This document shows, one piece after another, positions 6,226-7,543 of a DNA stretch of 7,543 nucleotides. Position 1 is the stretch's first letter. Every line of letters starts with the position of its first letter. A model generated the notes under the pieces. It saw only the letters and a list, made by a program, of their open reading frames with translations. It ran no database searches and was not told the DNA's origin. Position numbers and translations under genes: made by a program. The DNA is from Deltaproteobacteria bacterium (GTDB taxonomy: Bacteria > Desulfobacterota > Syntrophia > Syntrophales > UBA2210): assembly GCA_011056825.1 (NCBI GenBank), contig DSBH01000266.1, positions 1 to 7,543 of the forward strand, given 5' to 3'.

Positions 6226-7543
6226 GACGTCCTGGGATAACCGAAGCATTTCACGCGCGTGTTCCCGCGTTTTTTCCGTAAGCTTGACGCCGCCGAGCAT
6301 GCGGGCGATTTCTTCTATTCGATCATCGTCGTCGAGTTTTCGCACGCCCGCGCTGGTCCTGTCGTCATTCACGCCTTTCGTCACCAGGAAATGAATCGTC
6401 CCGAAGCTCGCGATCTGGGGCAGATGCGTTATGCAGACAACCTGGTGGCGACGAGATATGTCTCTGAGCTTGGAACCCACCACTTGCGCCGCCGCGCCGC
6501 CGATGCCGGTGTCAACTTCATCAAAAATGACCGTCTCCGCCGATGAACCGTGAACAAGCACTTTTTTAAGGGCAAGGACAAGTCGCGACAACTCGCCTCC
6601 CGAGGCTACGCGGTTCAGTGGTTTCAGAGTCTCACCGGGATTGGCGGAAAAATAAAATTCCACCTCGTCACATCCCTTCTGATGAAGGGCGGGCGCTTCA
6701 CTGTCGTTCTCAGCCTGGCGATCTTCAAAGGAAACAGCGAAGTTCGTGTTCGCCATGCGAAGATCCGCCATTTCGTTGTTTACGGCCTTTTCCAGTGCCC
6801 GGGCCGCGTCCCTGCGCCGGGCCGAAAGATCGGCCGCCAGTTTTTCCAGCTCGTTTTTCTTCTCCTCGACGGCATGTTCCATACCTTCGAGGTTTTCTTC
6901 GACATGCTCCAATTCTTCCAGTTCCCGCGAGGCCGTTTCCTGTCGCTCCAGAACCGCCTTGAGTGATCCTCCGTATTTTCGTTTCAACATACCCAGAAAT
7001 TCAAGGCGGTTGTCGATCTCCTCGAGGCGGGCGGGGTCGTGAACGATGTTTCCCAGGTAATCACGCAACGTAAGCGCCACGTCTTCCAGGCCGAAATAAA
7101 GAGAATCGGCGGCGGTTTCCGCTACGGGGAATGATGAATCGAGAGTCCCGATTTCACCAATCAATGTCCTGACCCGGCCGAGCCGTTCCAGAAGTGAACC
7201 CTCATCACCGTACAGGATATCGTATGACTCCCCGGCAGATTCCCGCAGTTTCTGAGCATTGGCAAGCATCCGTTTTTCCTCGGCCAGTTCCTCGTCCTCG
7301 CCGGCCCTGACGCCGCTTTTTTCAATTTCGTCAAGCTGAAACCCGAGCAGTTCCCGGCGCTCAAGGCGTTCCCTGCCCGCCGCTTTCAGTTCTTCATACT
7401 TCCTCGTTATTTCACGATATTCCTGGTAACGACTGCCGTAATCCTCCCGTTCCTTCAGGATTCCCGCGAATTCGTCGAGAACATCGATATGGTTTTCTTT
7501 CTGCAGCAGAACCTGATGTTCATGCTGGCCACAGATATTGACC
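6214..7543 (-). CDS. recN: DNA repair ATPase RecN, C-terminal four-fifths (N-terminus outside window)
   Basis: The frame is open from the TGA at 6216-6214 to the right edge, giving about 442 residues; the ATG at 7269 is internal. RecN is an SMC-like ATPase acting in double-strand-break repair. Near the right edge it reads NICGQHEHQVLLQKENHIDVLDEF and then FQLDEIEKSG, RecN-typical segments that usually lie roughly 150 residues into the protein, so the Walker A head and about 130-150 residues are missing. The middle is charged coiled coil (about 7260-6740, for example ELEELEHVEENLEGMEHAV). The C-terminal ATPase half has ASGGELSR (6606-6583, ABC signature), VIFDEVDTGIGG (Walker B, about 6531-6496) and VVCITHLPQIASFG (His-switch region). 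The usual DIHGQHEHQ is here NICGQHEHQ, with Cys for His. A terminator overlaps its stop codon. Confidence 0.95.
   Translation of the reverse strand, partial: VNICGQHEHQVLLQKENHIDVLDEFAGILKEREDYGSRYQEYREITRKYEELKAAGRERLERRELLGFQLDEIEKSGVRAGEDEELAEEKRMLANAQKLRESAGESYDILYGDEGSLLERLGRVRTLIGEIGTLDSSFPVAETAADSLYFGLEDVALTLRDYLGNIVHDPARLEEIDNRLEFLGMLKRKYGGSLKAVLERQETASRELEELEHVEENLEGMEHAVEEKKNELEKLAADLSARRRDAARALEKAVNNEMADLRMANTNFAVSFEDRQAENDSEAPALHQKGCDEVEFYFSANPGETLKPLNRVASGGELSRLVLALKKVLVHGSSAETVIFDEVDTGIGGAAAQVVGSKLRDISRRHQVVCITHLPQIASFGTIHFLVTKGVNDDRTSAGVRKLDDDDRIEEIARMLGGVKLTEKTREHAREMLRLSQDVPAG

Noticed and set aside
5478..6281. 267-codon + strand ORF
   Set aside because: Lies opposite the clearly real acetyltransferase and the start of mltA; a shadow of GC-biased codons with no recognisable domain.

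Overview
The window looks like chromosomal DNA from a moderately GC-rich bacterium, most likely an anaerobic Desulfobacterota (deltaproteobacterial, Syntrophus/Desulfatiglans-like) lineage. That placement is inference: it rests on tandem CaiB/BaiF CoA-transferases beside an acyl-CoA carboxyltransferase, and on the family flavour of the RecN, N-acetylglutamate-synthase-like and MltA proteins. No rRNA, tRNA, CRISPR array or transposase gene is visible.

Left half (1-3458, + strand): an acyl-CoA metabolism group. It holds the C-terminal end of one CaiB/BaiF family III CoA-transferase (cut by the window edge), a second complete CaiB/BaiF protein overlapping it by a few bases, and, after a 183-base gap, a carboxyltransferase subunit of an acyl-CoA carboxylase or decarboxylase. 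The second CoA-transferase appears to lack the family's catalytic aspartate. It may therefore be the structural half of a heteromeric enzyme whose active half is the truncated upstream gene. Together the genes suggest that an organic acid is activated by CoA transfer and its thioester then carboxylated or decarboxylated. The biotin carboxylase and biotin carrier needed for carboxylation are not in this window.

Right half (3468-7543, - strand, transcribed right to left): recN (5' end cut by the window edge) with a likely intrinsic terminator at its end, then an N-acetylglutamate-synthase-like GNAT acetyltransferase, an MltA-type lytic transglycosylase lipoprotein overlapping it by 4 bases, and a CDP-alcohol phosphatidyltransferase. 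The two halves converge with only 9 bases between stop codons.

The least ordinary spots are: a REP-like double palindrome lying in frame inside the 5' coding region of the mltA gene, just before its lipoprotein signal; a 59-codon ORF bridging mltA and the phosphatidyltransferase with an ATGA junction at each end; and the missing catalytic aspartate in the complete CoA-transferase. I see no convincing wholly new system here.
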